DNA from: Alphaproteobacteria bacterium
GTDB taxonomy: Bacteria; Pseudomonadota; Alphaproteobacteria; RF32; CAG-239
Length of the DNA: 5,416 bases
NCBI GenBank assembly: GCA_017963715.1
Contig: JAGCTK010000061.1
Coordinates: 1-5,416, forward strand
Direction: 5' to 3'
A program made the translations under genes and the position numbers. The notes below the pieces were generated by a model. The model was not told the origin of the DNA, did no database searches, and saw only the letters and a program-made list of their open reading frames with translations. This document shows, one piece after another, positions 5,405 to 5,416 of the stretch (its first letter is position 1; each line of letters opens with the position of its first letter).

Positions 5405-5416
5405 ATCGAACCGGCA
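5405..5416 (-). repeat. inverted copy of the tRNA-Leu T-arm at the window edge
   Basis: The last 12 bases are the exact reverse complement of 5330-5341, the start of the T arm (TGCCGGTTCGAT). The copy reaches the window end and may continue. Read on the minus strand it leads after 13 bases into ACCA (complement of 5392-5395), but that tail is about four bases too short and does not pair as a T stem, so it is not an intact tRNA 3' end. Confidence 0.7.

Noticed and set aside
5392..5416. A convergent intact tRNA on the minus strand at the right edge
   Set aside because: After the T-loop sequence only 12 bases remain up to and including ACCA, about four too few, and the T stem would not pair.
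1..5416. CRISPR array, insertion sequence, integrase, toxin-antitoxin or phage genes
   Set aside because: No regularly spaced direct repeats, transposase or integrase motifs, or small paired ORFs were seen; nearly all sequence is accounted for by housekeeping genes.

Overview
The window most likely comes from an alphaproteobacterium, probably a host-associated or gut-type lineage related to Rhodospirillales or Rickettsiales-like groups. The evidence is the gene content: a small single-membrane-anchor phosphatidylserine decarboxylase paired with phosphatidylserine synthase, an IalB-family periplasmic protein directly in front of rlmN, a class II CCA-adding enzyme without an HD domain, and a BspA-like leucine-rich-repeat surface protein. 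This placement is inferred from protein resemblance; there is no rRNA in the window. Composition is moderate and AT-leaning, with A/T-rich intergenic gaps.

Layout. 1-585 (+) is the C-terminal end of a BspA/LRR_5 surface protein whose start lies outside the window. It converges on cca (628-1860, -). A roughly 100-bp AT-rich divergent region separates cca from an operon of an IalB-family secreted protein (1962-2468, +) and rlmN (2468-3541, +), joined by a TAATG stop/start overlap. A bidirectional terminator (about 3521-3560) sits between rlmN and pssA, which converge. psd (4394-5107, -) and pssA (3561-4397, -) form a second operon with an ATGA overlap. Upstream of psd lies a leader containing two hairpins, then an AT-rich divergent promoter region. 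This is followed by tRNA-Leu(UAA) with encoded CCA (5272-5358, +) and its terminator (about 5359-5390).

How the genes work together. psd and pssA are consecutive steps of phosphatidylethanolamine synthesis: CDP-diacylglycerol plus serine gives phosphatidylserine, which is decarboxylated to PE. cca, rlmN and the tRNA gene all belong to translation, as tRNA 3'-end synthesis or repair, rRNA/tRNA adenine methylation, and decoding of UUA. The IalB-family protein and the LRR protein are envelope or surface proteins.

Most of the window is ordinary housekeeping sequence and I see no defence, mobile or clearly novel system. The points that merit a second look are: an inverted copy of the tRNA-Leu T-arm at the very right edge, beyond a terminator with long flanking symmetry; an Asp-to-Gln change in the nucleotide-selecting EDxxR motif of the CCA enzyme; a PssA N-terminal extension built of internal repeats that differ only synonymously; a two-hairpin leader before psd; and a possibly family-wide C-terminal tail on the LRR protein.
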